Shown: positions 1-11,795, counted from the first letter of the stretch. The stretch is DNA of 64,000 nt from Gracilariopsis chorda (GCA_003194525.1 NBIV01000264.1:1-64000); one strand, 5' to 3'. Notes: generated by a model from the letters alone, not told the origin. Numbers and translations: made by a program.

Positions 1-49
1 ATCCTTTTCTTTCGTTTTTTTTTCTTCTTATGGGAACATCCAACAGCAT

Positions 50-717
50 TTAGAGCTTCTTTTTTGAGTTGTCCGGACAGAAACGCTTCATGTGACCCTT
101 CTCGGTACATAGTACGCAACGTATTCCACTGAGATGCGTTCGTCCTTTTGCGAGAAAGGCAGAAGCTGTTTTTTTACAGGACTCTCTGCTTTGACTCAAA
201 TATAGCTGGGGTTCTCTAGAAATGATCGTGGACACAGCATCATTGAATGTATTATTCGGTGCCTTTGTTAATCCAACCACACGTCAAATTGTTTGGTGAG
301 TTGTCTCAGCATCGCTCTGAAGTGTTTTTTCTTTGGTTGGGCATATTCTGATTCTACGGAGTCCAGAATCAATCTCCGCCAGTTGGTTCATGTACTCAAG
401 ACGAGAGTTATCGACTGACGTGCAAATGTCTTGATACAATTCGAATAGATTATCAATGCTAACCTGTGACAGCATTTTAGAGTCGATTTTCAAATTACAC
501 CAAAAACAATGCAGAACCTTTGGTGTCAATAACCGACGGCACACATGATTTTCTAATTGACATCAGAACAAATGACAACGAAATGTCCTTCTTGTGCGAG
601 TCATTCTTCGCCTTCTCGTCACTAGACTCCACATCCATGAAATCAGAGCTATTTACTATATCCCAAACACTTTTTGGACATAGAACAAGTACCATCTTCC
701 AGGACCACATGCGATAG
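50..717 (-). pseudogene. Ty1/copia-type Gag remnant
   Basis: Three short open segments on the minus strand read together as one degenerate copia-type Gag (UBN2-like) capsid protein. The first (710 down to 495) opens with NYRMWSWKM and VWDIV, the usual N-terminal pattern of this family. The second (544-284) carries the helical stretch with YMNQLAEI. The third (280-50) ends in CVLCTEKGHMKRFC, a CX2CX4HX4C zinc knuckle for binding element RNA. A frameshift at about 500-540 and a stop near 284 break the frame. The protease, integrase and reverse transcriptase would lie to the left, outside the window. The family assignment rests on motif order read by eye; the knuckle is the strongest part. Confidence 0.55.
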
Positions 718-1903
718 TTTTCTGGCTGAAATAAAGAAGCAAATGATCTAAAACGTTTAAGAATAGCGTTGGATGTAGTTCTACCTCAACATTCTGCGTA
801 CAAAGCAGCCCAATACCTGTTTGGAATCTATTTGTGCATTTTGTAGTGTGGTTCCACTGTAAAAGATATAGTTCAGTATTTGAAGCTGCGTTGCTCTTTA
901 TTTACTCTCATAAAGGTAGATCTACCGCTAAGTATTGTGTTACTGAGGTTGGGGGTAGTCGAGTTCGATCAGACACCTCAGCAACAAAGTGGCATTCGTA
1001 TTTCTGAAGTCTGCCTTGATATCTGCAAATATTTGGCAGGTTGACATTCTGGTTATTTCTGCATGCACTCATTATAATTTGTTGTCCAAGCGTTAAATTT
1101 TTGCATGAAAATCTTGATTTATACTTTAGTAAATGGCTTATACGAATCGGGCAAAATCCAAGGTTTCGATTATCGAAACATTTCACTGGGTTTTCTAGGG
1201 AACCGCAGTAGATTTCTTGGTGTCAATTTAGGTTGTGGACAGCTACATATCTGACAGACGCCAGATGGGCAGAGGCGATCTTTCTTCCTTGTTCTGTCGA
1301 GCAACGAGGGCATCAATATTGTTGGATGTATGATATCTTGTAGCTCTTCGGGTGTCCCGCCCAGCACTCCCGGGAACAGTATGTGTCTTTTCGGCTCATT
1401 CTGTAAGAACTTAGTTCTGCTGAGCTCTTGGTGGTGGTTCTGCTAGCCTCCACCATGCCTTTTCCAAACATAAAAGATCTGTCGCTTGGCAACAGCCAAA
1501 GAGCGAACAGTAATGGTATTTTTCTTTTCTGGTGCTCTCTCTCTCCTGCAATGAGAATTCTGGTATACAAGGATGGGTTTTGAAAAAGAAAGATCATAGC
1601 GGGAGAAGTCGTATTAATAGCTATTCCTAGGAGCAGAGAGACAAATCGAAGGTTGTACACTGAGAGTTGTTTTGAAACGAGGGAATCCCACTTGTTGTCT
1701 CTTCTAACCTTCATGTTATCAACGGGGACCACACGGAGCTAGTCGAACAGCAAGCTCTACCTGCGACAATGTAAAAGTGGTGAGAATACTTTTCCACCCC
1801 TCGCAAAGAATGTGATAAGGGTGAAATGAGGAGTTAGTGGTTTATATGACGGGAGAATACTAATAGCCAACTACAGAAATAGGTCTAGAAGGTTGCTCAA
1901 AAC
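718..1903. other. unassigned DNA, possible upstream part of the copia remnant
   Basis: No recognisable gene. Several minus-strand reading frames of 60-140 codons occur, the longest at 1313-1732, but none shows a domain or a promoter with TATA spacing like that of the peroxidase genes. Part of this stretch could be the 5' leader and LTR of the copia remnant to its left, since that element reads leftward. I could not find LTR ends. Confidence 0.3.
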
Positions 1904-3505
1904 TCAATTCCGGAAAGCGTTGGCTCCTCGCGGTAAAGAGACACTGCTAATGCGCGTATTGCGAAGCAAAATACGGTTAAACAAAGGACGAGAATTATAA
2001 ATATCTCTCTGCATTCCAGGAAATTCTTGGAGCACCTCGTCGGGGATCTGATTCTTTCTGAGATAAAAGAACTGATCTCCATCACGAAGTCGACCGAACT
2101 CAGTCTTCAACATCCCCTCCAATGTTCGTCCTACTCCTACGCCACGGTTTTTATCTTCTGCCATAAGACCAGTCCAGGCCTCAACATTTTCAACCGATCC
2201 GTAAGCTTGCCTCAATTTTTTCTGAATCCGAGTATTGCGTGTAATATCAGCAAATGAACGGGCTGAAGACCCGAGGAATACTTCTCGGAGTTTGTTGAAG
2301 CGTGCCACATTATGATCTCGAGAACGTTGGAGATTGAGGGCCACCAAATCAAATCCTTCCTCTTCCTCTACGTTTTCAAACAGGAAGTTTCTGAGCGTGT
2401 CTACAACTTTCTCATCCACTTCTTGTGCAAGCGTGCCCGCAGCACCACGAATAAAGTCTTCCATGCCGCGAGACGTGAACTGCGCACCTGGCTCGAAGAA
2501 CATCTCATGTGCGGGCTTGGTTGGCAAGCGATTACCATTACGGCCAATCCGAGAAACACCGTCTCCAACCAACGTATGGCCAAGTCGGAAAGCCGCCGTG
2601 GTGAATTCCACACTGACTGTAGGGTTTACGTTTTCGTCATATCCCTTATAGCGCGGCAATTTGGCACCCAGAATTGCGGGCAGCCACTCTTCGTACACAA
2701 TTTTCTGAAACTGTGCGATATTTATGGCACGAGCGACCTCGTATTGCTTGTCGATGCTGTAGTTTGTAAATGCATCCTCGAGATGGTCGCAAATGCGGTT
2801 ATGCTCACGAACCCAAATAGTGTGCATTGCAGTAAGCATGGGCGTTTCGTTCGCTCTTGTATCACCAGCAATGAAAAATATCGGGGATACACTTGGAACA
2901 TTCACGAAACGCTGCGTGTTAAATGGCAGAAGATTCTTCTTAGAGGTTCGAAGACGACAGGAATGAGGAGAACGAAGAAAGGAATTACGCTCCTCATCAA
3001 CTCCATAAACGCCAGAAAGATCAAGTGCGGAAGACAGAACAGTTATCGGGCGTTCTACATCAGTGGAATCATTCACCTTTGCCCGTTCCGATCGAGAAAA
3101 GCTCAAGTGTGATGAGGAGAGTATTGGATCGTCTTGTGTGACCGGGATATCCATATGAACGGCTGGTTTTGCGAATGGTGTGAGACCGAAGTCATGATCG
3201 ATGAACTGGCCAAAGAATGTGAACAGCTCGTTGAGGTGCATGGAGTTCTTTGTGTTACCCGACTGAGAGCTGATCAGATTTGATATTTCGCGGGCACTTT
3301 TGAGATTTTTTGTATCTGGATGCCTGGAGTCGACGTCGTAGTAGCTGAACAGGGCTCGTCGAGCTTCGCCGAGGACAGGGTTTAAAGTAGATGTGCATTT
3401 TCCGGACAAGGTTCGGGTTTTCGTTGACAGACATTCGTTGCTTGCATATGAAATCGTGAGAAGGGAGAGGAATGTTAACCACGGGATATATGTTAGAATT
3501 GCCAT
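1904..3505 (-). CDS. secreted animal-type haem peroxidase, copy 1
   Basis: Intronless 533-residue protein of the animal haem peroxidase superfamily (An_peroxidase). These enzymes use H2O2 to oxidise halides or small organic substrates at a haem. Residues 1-21 are a hydrophobic signal peptide, so the product should enter the secretory route. The distal haem site is GQFIDHDF, with Gln100, Asp103 and His104. The Arg/Glu pair that contacts haem and substrate is Arg217 and Glu220 in GDTRANET. The proximal haem ligand is His310 in FRLGHT. NLQRSRDH at 391-398 is the other family signature. Unlike copies 2 and 3 it lacks the QAPKP...LPPAK segment after the signal peptide. The ATG at 3505 is supported by a TATA box 72 bases upstream. 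The gene is divergent from copy 2. Superfamily is clear; substrate is not. Confidence 0.93.
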   Translation of the reverse strand: MAILTYIPWLTFLSLLTISYASNECLSTKTRTLSGKCTSTLNPVLGEARRALFSYYDVDSRHPDTKNLKSAREISNLISSQSGNTKNSMHLNELFTFFGQFIDHDFGLTPFAKPAVHMDIPVTQDDPILSSSHLSFSRSERAKVNDSTDVERPITVLSSALDLSGVYGVDEERNSFLRSPHSCRLRTSKKNLLPFNTQRFVNVPSVSPIFFIAGDTRANETPMLTAMHTIWVREHNRICDHLEDAFTNYSIDKQYEVARAINIAQFQKIVYEEWLPAILGAKLPRYKGYDENVNPTVSVEFTTAAFRLGHTLVGDGVSRIGRNGNRLPTKPAHEMFFEPGAQFTSRGMEDFIRGAAGTLAQEVDEKVVDTLRNFLFENVEEEEGFDLVALNLQRSRDHNVARFNKLREVFLGSSARSFADITRNTRIQKKLRQAYGSVENVEAWTGLMAEDKNRGVGVGRTLEGMLKTEFGRLRDGDQFFYLRKNQIPDEVLQEFPGMQRDIYNSRPLFNRILLRNTRISSVSLPRGANAFRN

Positions 3506-3576
3506 TTTCGAGGGAGGCGGGCTGGCTGAGGATGGGAGCAGATGTCACCAGGTTTGTAAAGGGAGTCATGGGCTGC

Positions 3577-3584
3577 ATTTTATA
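3577..3584 (-). promoter_or_regulatory. TATA box of peroxidase copy 1
   Basis: Minus-strand TATAAAAT lies 72 bases upstream of the copy 1 ATG. The other two peroxidase genes have similar boxes at 95-123 bases, which supports both the box and the chosen start. Confidence 0.6.
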
Positions 3585-3661
3585 CGGATTGTGCGTCGGA
3601 GAAGGGGTACTGTAACTGACAAGGAGGACAAACAGTAGTGCGAGACTTGCTGTTGGACGGA

Positions 3662-4543
3662 TTAAGGTGACAGGGAATGTTTGCAGAAGAAGAGGCAAAC
3701 CGGTTGCCTGGAATGTGCCGCTAACAGTACTAAGTATAGAGTGTTGTTTTCTGGTAGTATTCGTGTACGGAGGATGCATGCAATTGTATGAACGCAAACA
3801 AAGCTGTAAACTCTGATGCCGGTTTCCAAGAGTTGACGTATGGAGGATTCTGACAGCTCACGAAGGACTCTCGCTCGTTTAGAGAGGCATAGGGAGTATA
3901 CATGGATGGAGCTTCTCATGTTGCCTAAAACAGCGCAGGAAGATGAAGCATTCTGATACACGTCTTCATACATACAGCTCACCGCGATGATGATCCTCTC
4001 GCACGTTCTCTCTGCAAGCTCTGCTCGATTGTTGCCGGTTATTCTCAGTAAAACAGGAATGCAAGCTCGAAGAACGGGACGCATGTGCACGTTTTCTTCT
4101 TGGAGTTCGGAGCAGCGGGCGGCCAGTCTCAACGACCAAAGAATGCATCCAACAATAAGTGCAGAGCTTTTGTTGCGACAAAATTGGTGACGGCCAGTGG
4201 GAACGATGGACACCGTTTTGCAACGGAGGCAACGGCGTGTGGCAGTTGCCACCAACAATTGCGCCACGCCTCTCTTTGACTGGTTGCCGTGTAACGTGGA
4301 AAAACACCTGTAACGTGTCAGTTGTACACAGCGTGGTGCGTTGGCAAGATGTGACACGTGGACAGCGAATGTACTACACCACGTGTATACACGTGCGGGA
4401 GCGGTTTCACGTTGCCACTTTGAGATACTTGACTTTCTTGTTCGAAGCCTCTTCCTTCCAGCAAGGCGTTGACTCGTAACGCTTAGTACAGCGCACAGCA
4501 TTGTAGGACACTCCGTGGCATGTGCGCAATCCATGCTGGCCAT
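3662..4543 (-). CDS. unrecognised 293-codon reading frame
   Basis: An ATG-started open frame of 293 codons upstream of peroxidase copy 1 on the same strand. It encodes no domain that I recognise. The protein is rich in Arg, Cys and Ser, with short hydrophobic runs toward the C-terminus but no clear signal peptide or transmembrane helix. The sequence carries CACGTG-bearing palindromes, which suits regulatory DNA as well as coding DNA. It could be a chance open frame in the shared upstream region of the two divergent peroxidase genes. Length is the only real support. Confidence 0.2.
   Translation of the reverse strand: MASMDCAHATECPTMLCAVLSVTSQRLAGRKRLRTRKSSISKWQRETAPARVYTWCSTFAVHVSHLANAPRCVQLTRYRCFSTLHGNQSKRGVAQLLVATATRRCLRCKTVSIVPTGRHQFCRNKSSALIVGCILWSLRLAARCSELQEENVHMRPVLRACIPVLLRITGNNRAELAERTCERIIIAVSCMYEDVYQNASSSCAVLGNMRSSIHVYSLCLSKRARVLRELSESSIRQLLETGIRVYSFVCVHTIACILRTRILPENNTLYLVLLAAHSRQPVCLFFCKHSLSP
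4380..4395. promoter_or_regulatory. 16-bp perfect palindrome with two CACGTG cores
   Basis: CACGTGTATACACGTG is a perfect palindrome made of two G-box/E-box cores separated by TATA. Further CACGTG cores occur at about 4355 and 4612. It lies in the interval between the divergent peroxidase genes. bHLH and bZIP factors bind CACGTG in many eukaryotes; a role here is inference. Confidence 0.35.
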
Positions 4544-7143
4544 CAGTCATGGAAAACGATCCCCTGCCCCCTGCAGCAAACCCTAATGTAGTTCACGCCT
4601 CTCAGCTCTCCACGTGGTTGAAGGTTAGGATTGCTACCGCTTTTCAGTCGCGTAAGCAGAAAGGCTAACTCATTAATCGTCAACCTTTTGCCGTCAGCTA
4701 AAGTTAGGTACGGTTTAGATGGCTATTCAACGGGGAGCGCTCATGGTATACATTTGGGTGCGGATGCCAAAGTGGCGGAACAGCTCTGCCATCAACAGAT
4801 CTTGCACTTTGGTGATCGCAATGTAGTATTGGGCGCAACGCAACTAATTCCGAAAGCATGGTCAAATCTAGTTCACAAGTAAACCATTCTCTCTTCGTAC
4901 TGCCCAAAAATCTATCCTCTAAGAAAACGCTACCCCACAAACATCATGGCGTTGCTTTGCAAGAGAAAGAATCTCTGTCTCGTAAAACCAACAGCTTCTA
5001 TCACCTGAATACGGATGATGAATCAGGCTGCGATGATTGCCGCTTGCTCCCGCCTTGAAGCTAGCACTTATTAGCTAATATCCCATTTTGAATGAAAATT
5101 TTTGTCTTTGGTATCTTACGGAGACCCCGTCGCGATTCCATGTTGTTTCCCCAAGTAGACGTGAGAGAAGACGACCAACCTTCGTGAAAGAGGATGAGCG
5201 GCATGTGCCCTAACAGCCCCTAACGTCGTAGATCAGCTCTAAAACACTGCGGGAAGAGCCTTCCGCGGATCTTCATCGTTCTGCGCTTTCGCGCCTTTTC
5301 GGGCTGTCTATTTCCCCTTCCACTCGAGAAGGCCTCCAGCTAAAAGAAGCAACACGACACAGTGACCTGACTTAGCCACTTACACCGTCTGTCTTGTACA
5401 CACTTCAAACAGGGGCAACTAGCAGTCCGATTTCTACACTTTTTTCGCAGCCAGTCACGACACTGAGCTGCATCCAAGTGCTACTTTTCATGCCTTCCGT
5501 CATGTGCACAAGTGTGGGAATGCACAATCGTGTTGGATTTGACATTTCACGTTTCTGGCCCTGGCATATCATACGCCATGCTCCTTATCAACCCAGCCAG
5601 CCTCGAACACAGCTGGGGAAATGCATACCCCTTCGCCTCCCAGTTTCAAAGCGCATATCTGTTGAAACATCCATGTACTTTGCTGATGCTGGAAAAAAAA
5701 GGAAATTCACTCATGTTGGCCCTGGAGAGAAATTTTAGAAACTGAATACCAGTCTTCAACAAGGCAGCAGGTGTGGGCGCATGAACGTGTATAATTATCG
5801 TCATGTATTTGGCACACGACGAAAATGTAGTTGTCGTTTCTAATGCTAGGTCGCAGGTGGAAGAGAGTCAGGTACGCAACAGAAACCGTTGCGTAGAGGA
5901 CACCCTTCGGAGGAAGACGGGCAGCTTGGAGCAGACGAGCTCGTAACAGGGACAACGATTGCGATTGGGACCATTTAGGTTCATACATGTAGAGGTAGCA
6001 ATTCTAATCCTTTATCTTTAATAATAATGTCGTTGGGCACTGTGCATACAGGCGGCATTGTGGTTAAGAGCGGTTAAGTGTACTTGTGCATGGGTTGGGG
6101 TTTTCTCTGAGATATACAAGACGACGCAAGCACTTGTTGTAAATTTATTTTGTTCTTGTCACAAAAGCACCGAAGTACAAAAGCGGTGAAGATTGTCGCG
6201 GAGCTCGGCGAAACGGGAATTGGACCGGTAGACGATAGTGGAGAAGCTGCAGCAAGGAAGTGTATTGGCCTGTAACAAAACATATGGCGAAACATGGAGT
6301 GCACTCGTTAAGGTTGAATAACCCTGCTGATGGAGGAGTTGGAAAGTAACAAGTTAGCAGAGTTTCTTTCATCCCTGAACAATTTTTGTGCCAGGAGCAG
6401 AATTGATTCGTGGTCTGAATTAGGACCTGTATGTCCCAAGTCAACGTGGATCCACACACGCGTAGACTTCTCATGGGCAGCAAGAGTTTTTGTTGACGAC
6501 AACTCTTGTTACGTGGATAGGCTGCAAGTTACGCAGCAGTCAAAGCGGGACCAGGAAGACGTAGAGAACATCTTCAAACCGAAAAGAAGGGCACACGAAA
6601 TGTATGAGCAGCTCCATATTGTCCTGGCTTCAGTTGTTGATGGTGGCGTCTGGGTCTTTTTGCCAGTCCATACAAAAGCGTTCGCTTCTTCCATAAAACA
6701 ACGACATGTGGACGAAGAACCGAGAATTCTAGAGACGCGGCCGGCGTTCACTTCCCTTTCTTGTTGCTGCCTGACGAAAGATGGGTAAGAAGTGCTGCAC
6801 TGGTCAACACTGCCTCTGGTGCCGCAAATGAATTTGGTGTCCATTTTGTAGTCCTTATTTATTATGTTTTTGGGATAACGTCAAACAGAACTGTTACAAC
6901 AATCTGCCCGCGCGCGTTAAGAAATCCTCGTTGTAATCGTCGTAGCCCTTCTCACCATCGTCTCCTCTCTTAGCATCGAGTTTCTCCGCCAGCACACTCG
7001 TCCTTTTGCGCTACTGCGACGCCATGAACTCCGAGCTCGCCATGCACGCATCGCCGCGCTGCCAAGCTTCCTATCTCCTTCCTCCTCATTCTCCTCTGCT
7101 CAACATATTGTTGCTGCCCAGTTAGGCCTCCATCGCAGTACTC
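4544..7143. other. intergenic DNA between divergent peroxidases
   Basis: No convincing gene. Overlapping open frames on both strands at 5394-5745, 6145-6502 and 6330-6844 shadow one another and match nothing I recognise. The last few hundred bases before 7144 are pyrimidine-rich and probably belong to the copy 2 promoter. Confidence 0.4.
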
Positions 7144-7151
7144 TATATAAA
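7144..7151 (+). promoter_or_regulatory. TATA box of peroxidase copy 2
   Basis: TATATAAA lies 116-123 bases upstream of the ATG at 7267. It is followed by a C-rich, CA-rich leader without upstream ATGs close to the start, and ACCAAAATGG surrounds the start codon. Confidence 0.65.
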
Positions 7152-7266
7152 GCACTCATGTCCCGCTTTCCTCGACTCTTCAACTTCTCCACACAGACAA
7201 ACCCACCTCCACTTCCAGTTGCGATACTACGGCTACGAGAACTAACATAAAAGACTTTCAACCAAA

Positions 7267-8945
7267 ATGGCACGTATTCAAGCCATCACCGCTCTGTTCT
7301 TCACTTTGCTGGCTTTCGTAGCCGCTCAAGCTCCGAAGCCGTCTGGAGTTGGATCTGATAACATTAAGCCGCTTCCCCCAGCGAAGGATCCCAACGCTGT
7401 AGGTGTCGCCGAAGAATGTACTGGGATTGATATCAGAACGCTTTCTGGCAAGTGCACCTCCGCAGTTGATCCGTCCTTGGGAGAAGCTCGCCGTGCCCAG
7501 TTCAGCTATTTCGATGTCAACACCGTCGAATTCGAAGATGGTAATCTTCGCAGCCGCGCTCCATTTCCAACATCGTCAGCAAGCAGGAAGGGGATACCAC
7601 CAACTCCATGCGCCTCAACGAAATGTTCACTTTCTTTGGGCAGTTCATCGATCATGACTTCGCCCTCTCACCTTTCAGTGACCCCCGTGAGGAGGAGCCC
7701 ATTGAGGTTCCCGAAGGCGATCCGGATCTAGACAAGCGTGAACTCGAGTTCGTCCGTTCCATGCGTGCTCCGGTTAATGACTCCACCAGTGTCGAACGCC
7801 CAATCACCGTGCTGTCTTCCGCGCTCGATCTTTCCAATGTCTATGGTGTTGAAGAAGAGCGCAACCAATTTTTGCGCGTTGCGAACTCATGCCGACTCAA
7901 GACCTCTCGAGGAAACCTTCTTCCTTTTAATACTGGTAATTTCGTGAATACTCCCAATACCTCCCCGGCTTTCTTCATTGCCGGAGATACCCGTGCTAGT
8001 GAGACCCCTATGCTCACTGCCATGCACACCACCTGGGTCCGCGAACACAACAGGATCTGCGATCTGCTCGAAGACGCTTTCCCAAATTTTGAGGCCGAGA
8101 AGCAATACGAAACCGCTCGTGCAATTAACATTGCGCAGTACCAAAAGATCATCTACGAGGAGTGGCTTCCAGCTATTCTCGGATCCACTCTCCCGGCCTA
8201 CACTGGATACAAAAAGGAAGTCAACCCCACTGTCAGTCTGGAATTCACAACTGCGGCCTTCCGTCTTGGTCACACTCTCGTTGGAGAAGATGTAACTCGT
8301 ATTGATAGCCGAGGAAATGAACTTCCCCCACGCCCAGCAGAGGATATGTTCTTCGTTCGCAGTGAGGAAATCTCTGCCGAGGAACTCGAGAACTTCATTC
8401 GAGGCGGCGCCACAACCTCCGCCCAGGAAGTTGATGAGAAAGTTGTTGACACTTTGAGAAACTTTTTGTTCGAAAACGTGGAGGAAGAAGAAGGTTTCGA
8501 TCTCATTGCTCTCAACTTGCAGCGCAGTCGCGATCATCACGTCGCTAAGTTCAACGAATTGCGTGAACTCTTCCTTGGATCTCGTGCATCAAGCTTTGCA
8601 CAGATTTCCAGCAACCCTACAACAGCGCGTAACCTTGAGTTGGCTTACGGAAATGTGGATAATGTTGAGGCCTGGATTGGTCTCATGGCTGAGGATAAAA
8701 ACAGGGGTGTGGGTGTTGGCCGTACTCTTGAATCTCTGCTCAAGACGGAGTTCACCCGCCTCCGTGATGGGGACCAGTTCTTCTATTTGCTCAGGAATCA
8801 GCTCCCCACTGAGGTGTTGAATGGGTTGCCCCGTGTCAGAAATGACATCTTTGGCAATAGGCCTTTGTTCAATCGCATCCTTCGACGAACTACTAGGATT
8901 GGAGCCCGTTTCCTTCCTTCAGGCCGAAATGCCTTTCGAGTTTAA
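7267..8945 (+). CDS. secreted animal-type haem peroxidase, copy 2, with a one-base frameshift
   Basis: Two overlapping frames make one peroxidase of about 560 residues, close in length to copy 3. The first frame (from 7267) gives a signal peptide ending ...AFVAAQ, then APKPSG and LPPAKDPN, and TLSGKCTSAVDP. Between about 7552 and 7560 the homology moves to the frame that carries SISNIVSKQ and continues to the stop at 8945. Comparison with copies 1 and 3 points to a single missing base. The second frame keeps GQFIDHDF, GDTRASET, FRLGHT with the proximal His, and NLQRSRDH. It could be a recent pseudogene, a polymorphism or a sequencing error. The only GT..AG pair at the break would define a 13-base intron, which is not credible. 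Promoter and all catalytic motifs remain, so recent loss or error is likelier than an old relic. Confidence 0.9.
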
Positions 8946-10141
8946 TGCTCTAAGGGCTGTACGCTTCCCCTCAACAGCGGCACTGGTACCATAATGACTC
9001 ATTCACACTACCAATTTTTGTCACAAAGAGCCTTTTAACATGATCCTCATGATCAGTTGAACGTACTATCTCATAAAACTTGATTATTGTAAGAACTGTT
9101 TGAACATATTCTGTAAGTAGTTTTCAATTACACTTTGCTTCAGAACTCTTTCCTCTAGAGAGTGATGTTCGTGTTCTGAGCAATACCGACAGTTGATGTT
9201 TACAAAACTTGTTATTGGCAATGTTGTGGACTTCCAAACCCGAGCAGTAGGTTTTGAGGGGTTAGCGTCCTCTTCGGCTTATCACGGGACACTTATTATT
9301 CTCAAAGGTGATTATTATTTTTTAGATTATAATTGCCAGTGCGTTGTGAAGACAGTCGGCGCCAATTCGGGTCAACTATGATCACCTTGTTTGTTCTCTC
9401 TGTCGGTTGTTAAAGACGAATCAGGAAGTAAAACAGTTTTGAGACAAAAAGCTTGAGTTGTGGCACACATCACCAAATACGAAGGCTTGATGGCCTTTGT
9501 CAGAGCGGACATAAAAAGACGTCATTATTTGTTTCTAGAGCAATCGATTAGTTCACTCGCTTCGAACTTGCAAGAATCTTCGCACAACTTGGCAGTTTTT
9601 GGATGCTTAGAATCGTGCATTTCCTTCATTTGGTTGGTTAGAAAATATTGTATGCATGTTAAGAATTGGATTTGTACTTAAAGAACGCATCATGTAGAGG
9701 TCAAAACAAACAGGACCAATCCCGTTTATTGTAGTCTTACCTACTATACTACAAGCCAAACAAAGAATCTGTACTTCAAAATGTGTATAACAAAACCACC
9801 TTAGCTCTCATTTGACGTGAAAACAAGGGCTTGTTATGTAAATACTTCTTACTATCTTGAGATTACATGCAGTTTTGATCTCAATGACAAAGCAGCGCTG
9901 ATGAGTACGGAGGCCCTATTTTTGGAAAAATAAGGTTGATGTAAGAGAGTACGTGCTGGAGACTCTCGTTTACAATAAAAGTCAGTTTACAAAGTATGAG
10001 TCCCCTTCTCCTCTGCTAGCTTGGAGAAAGAGCTCCTCTTTAAGTACTATGTCAGAGTTCACTTTCGAATGGACGCGAACTCTTGAATTTGAATTGGTGG
10101 TCGTGTTTTCGAAGGAACGGGTTTGCAGTATTCTATTGCAC
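8946..10141. other. 3' flank of peroxidase copy 2 and probable 3' LTR of a Ty3 relic
   Basis: No gene seen. The right part probably includes the 3' LTR of the minus-strand Ty3 relic that ends at 10142, because a polypurine tract and a TG start lie at 10154-10143 on the minus strand. The far end of that LTR was not found. Confidence 0.35.
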
Positions 10142-11795
10142 TCACCCCTGTTTTGAAGTCAACGACCTCGGAGATCTATCAAATTTGCTGATCAGCTCTT
10201 GACAGTTCTTTAGTTCCGACTTTGGCATCCAAATTGCTTCTTCAGGACTGCCCCCTTCAAATTGAACCAAGTAGTATAATTTGCGTTTTTGCCGGCGTTT
10301 GTCCAAAATGTTAATAACCTCCTCTTCTATGGTACCTTCAGTGTCGATTATTACTGAAAGTGAAGAACTGTCTTCTTTGTGCCGTACAAACCTTTTTAGT
10401 TTTGATACGTGAAAAACACTATGAGCCTTTTTCATGGTGGGTGGCAGCTCGATTTGATACGTTACGGGTCCCAAGATCTTCTGAACTGCAAAGGGACCCA
10501 GAAATTTAGGTTGACATTTTTTCTGGTAAATCACTTCTTGCTGATATTCCAGTTCCTGCAACTCGAAGTAGAACAAGATCACCAACAGAAAATTTTGAAT
10601 CACTGCGGTTTCTATTTGCATAGAACGTTTGATTAGAGACTGCATTTCTGCGATTATGTCTTGCCAGTTGTCTGAATACTTTTCGTGCTAAAATGTCGTC
10701 GAAAGCTGTTTGGCACTGAGTTTTGCATTCTTCAAGATGTCTTGTGAGGTCTGAGTGCGGAATTCTTCCAAGGTCTACTTCAAAGAGAGAGAGGCCGGTG
10801 CTTTTGTTTTAGAGTCATTATACTCGTATTCCAACTCACTCAGCATACGGTCCCAGTTGTTCGGATGCTTTTGAATGCAATGGCGCAACATTTGTATAAG
10901 AATGTGGATCATATTCTCTGACTATCCATCTGTCTGTGGATGATCTTTCGTCGCCACATTAAGCTCGACGTTCAAAATATCAGCTATTTCTCTGAAGTAG
11001 TTTGATTTGAACAGTGAGTCTTGATCTAAAATTATCTTCTTTGGCATACCATGTTTAGAAAAGACGTGGTATATGAAAAGACATACAAATTCCGGTGTCT
11101 TGACTGTCTTTTTGATTGGGATGAATATTATACGCTTCGATAGCTTTTCCACTACCACCACTACACAATCATATCCTGAGTCGGTTGTAGGAAATCCGGT
11201 TACAAAATCTTTCGTGATCAATTCCCAGGTTCTGCCCGGTATTTCATGAGGTTGCAGTAATCCTTGCCGTACTGTGTTTGCGTTTTTGTTGGTTTGACAT
11301 TCAAAGCAAGATGAGACATATTTCTGGATATGCTTGTACATCTTTTCCCAGTAAAAATGTCTAGATGAACTGTAGTACGTTTTATACGTAGAAAAGTGTG
11401 CTGGCTTATGCATCATCTGGATGACCTTATTTCGCAATTTTGAATCGTTTGGTATGTACATTCGTCTAGTACCAGACCCAATCCAGTATAGAACGCCTGG
11501 TTGGAAACAGTAATTCCGATAATAACTTCCGTTCTTTGTATGAGGGGATCCTTCATGTCCCTTATCACACTCAATGGATCTTGGGTCCACTGGTCCGTCT
11601 CTAATGCTCTTTTGACTTCCGTAATAATTCCGAGCTCTCGGAGAGGTAGGGCTCTAAATTGTACTCGTGACACACAAGGACTTTGGGCGTCTGCTGCAGC
11701 GTTCTTTTACCCGGCGATATGTATGACTTGAAAGCCAAAGCTTTGTACTTCGTCAAGCCAACGCATCTGTCGTCCTGAAAGTTTTGATTTCGACT
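10142..11795 (-). pseudogene. relic G pol, 3' part: RNase H end, integrase, chromodomain
   Basis: Read downward from 11795: the RNase H tail (LSGRQMRWLDEVQSFGF), the integrase zinc-binding region (MMHKPAHFSTYKTYY then CFECQTNK), and the integrase core with catalytic Asp in ITKDFVTGFP and ILDQDSLF. The frame is then cut by TAG at 10922-10924, where the family normally has Gln in HPQTDGQ; the third catalytic residue follows in SENM. The C-terminal part has FLGPFAVQKILGPVTYQIELP and FHVSKLKRF, typical of Ty3 integrases. A chromodomain follows (EEEVINILDKRRQKRKLYYLVQFEG). At least one frameshift lies near 11680 and another stop follows HIAG. The final TGA at 10144-10142 uses the first bases of the putative LTR. 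Chromodomains of such integrases are known to steer insertion to modified histones. Confidence 0.8.
10145..10154 (-). promoter_or_regulatory. putative polypurine tract of relic G
   Basis: Minus-strand AAAACAGGGG directly precedes TGAGTGCAAT, the expected arrangement of plus-strand primer and LTR start in Ty3 elements. It lies at the end of the pol frame. The LTR itself was not delimited. Confidence 0.4.

Noticed and set aside
1313..1732. 139-codon minus-strand frame as a gene
   Set aside because: No motif, and no TATA box at the spacing seen for the peroxidases.
7541..7553. A GT..AG intron explaining the frame break in peroxidase copy 2
   Set aside because: It would be 13 bases long, far below any spliceosomal intron, and a one-base deletion explains the alignment with copies 1 and 3.
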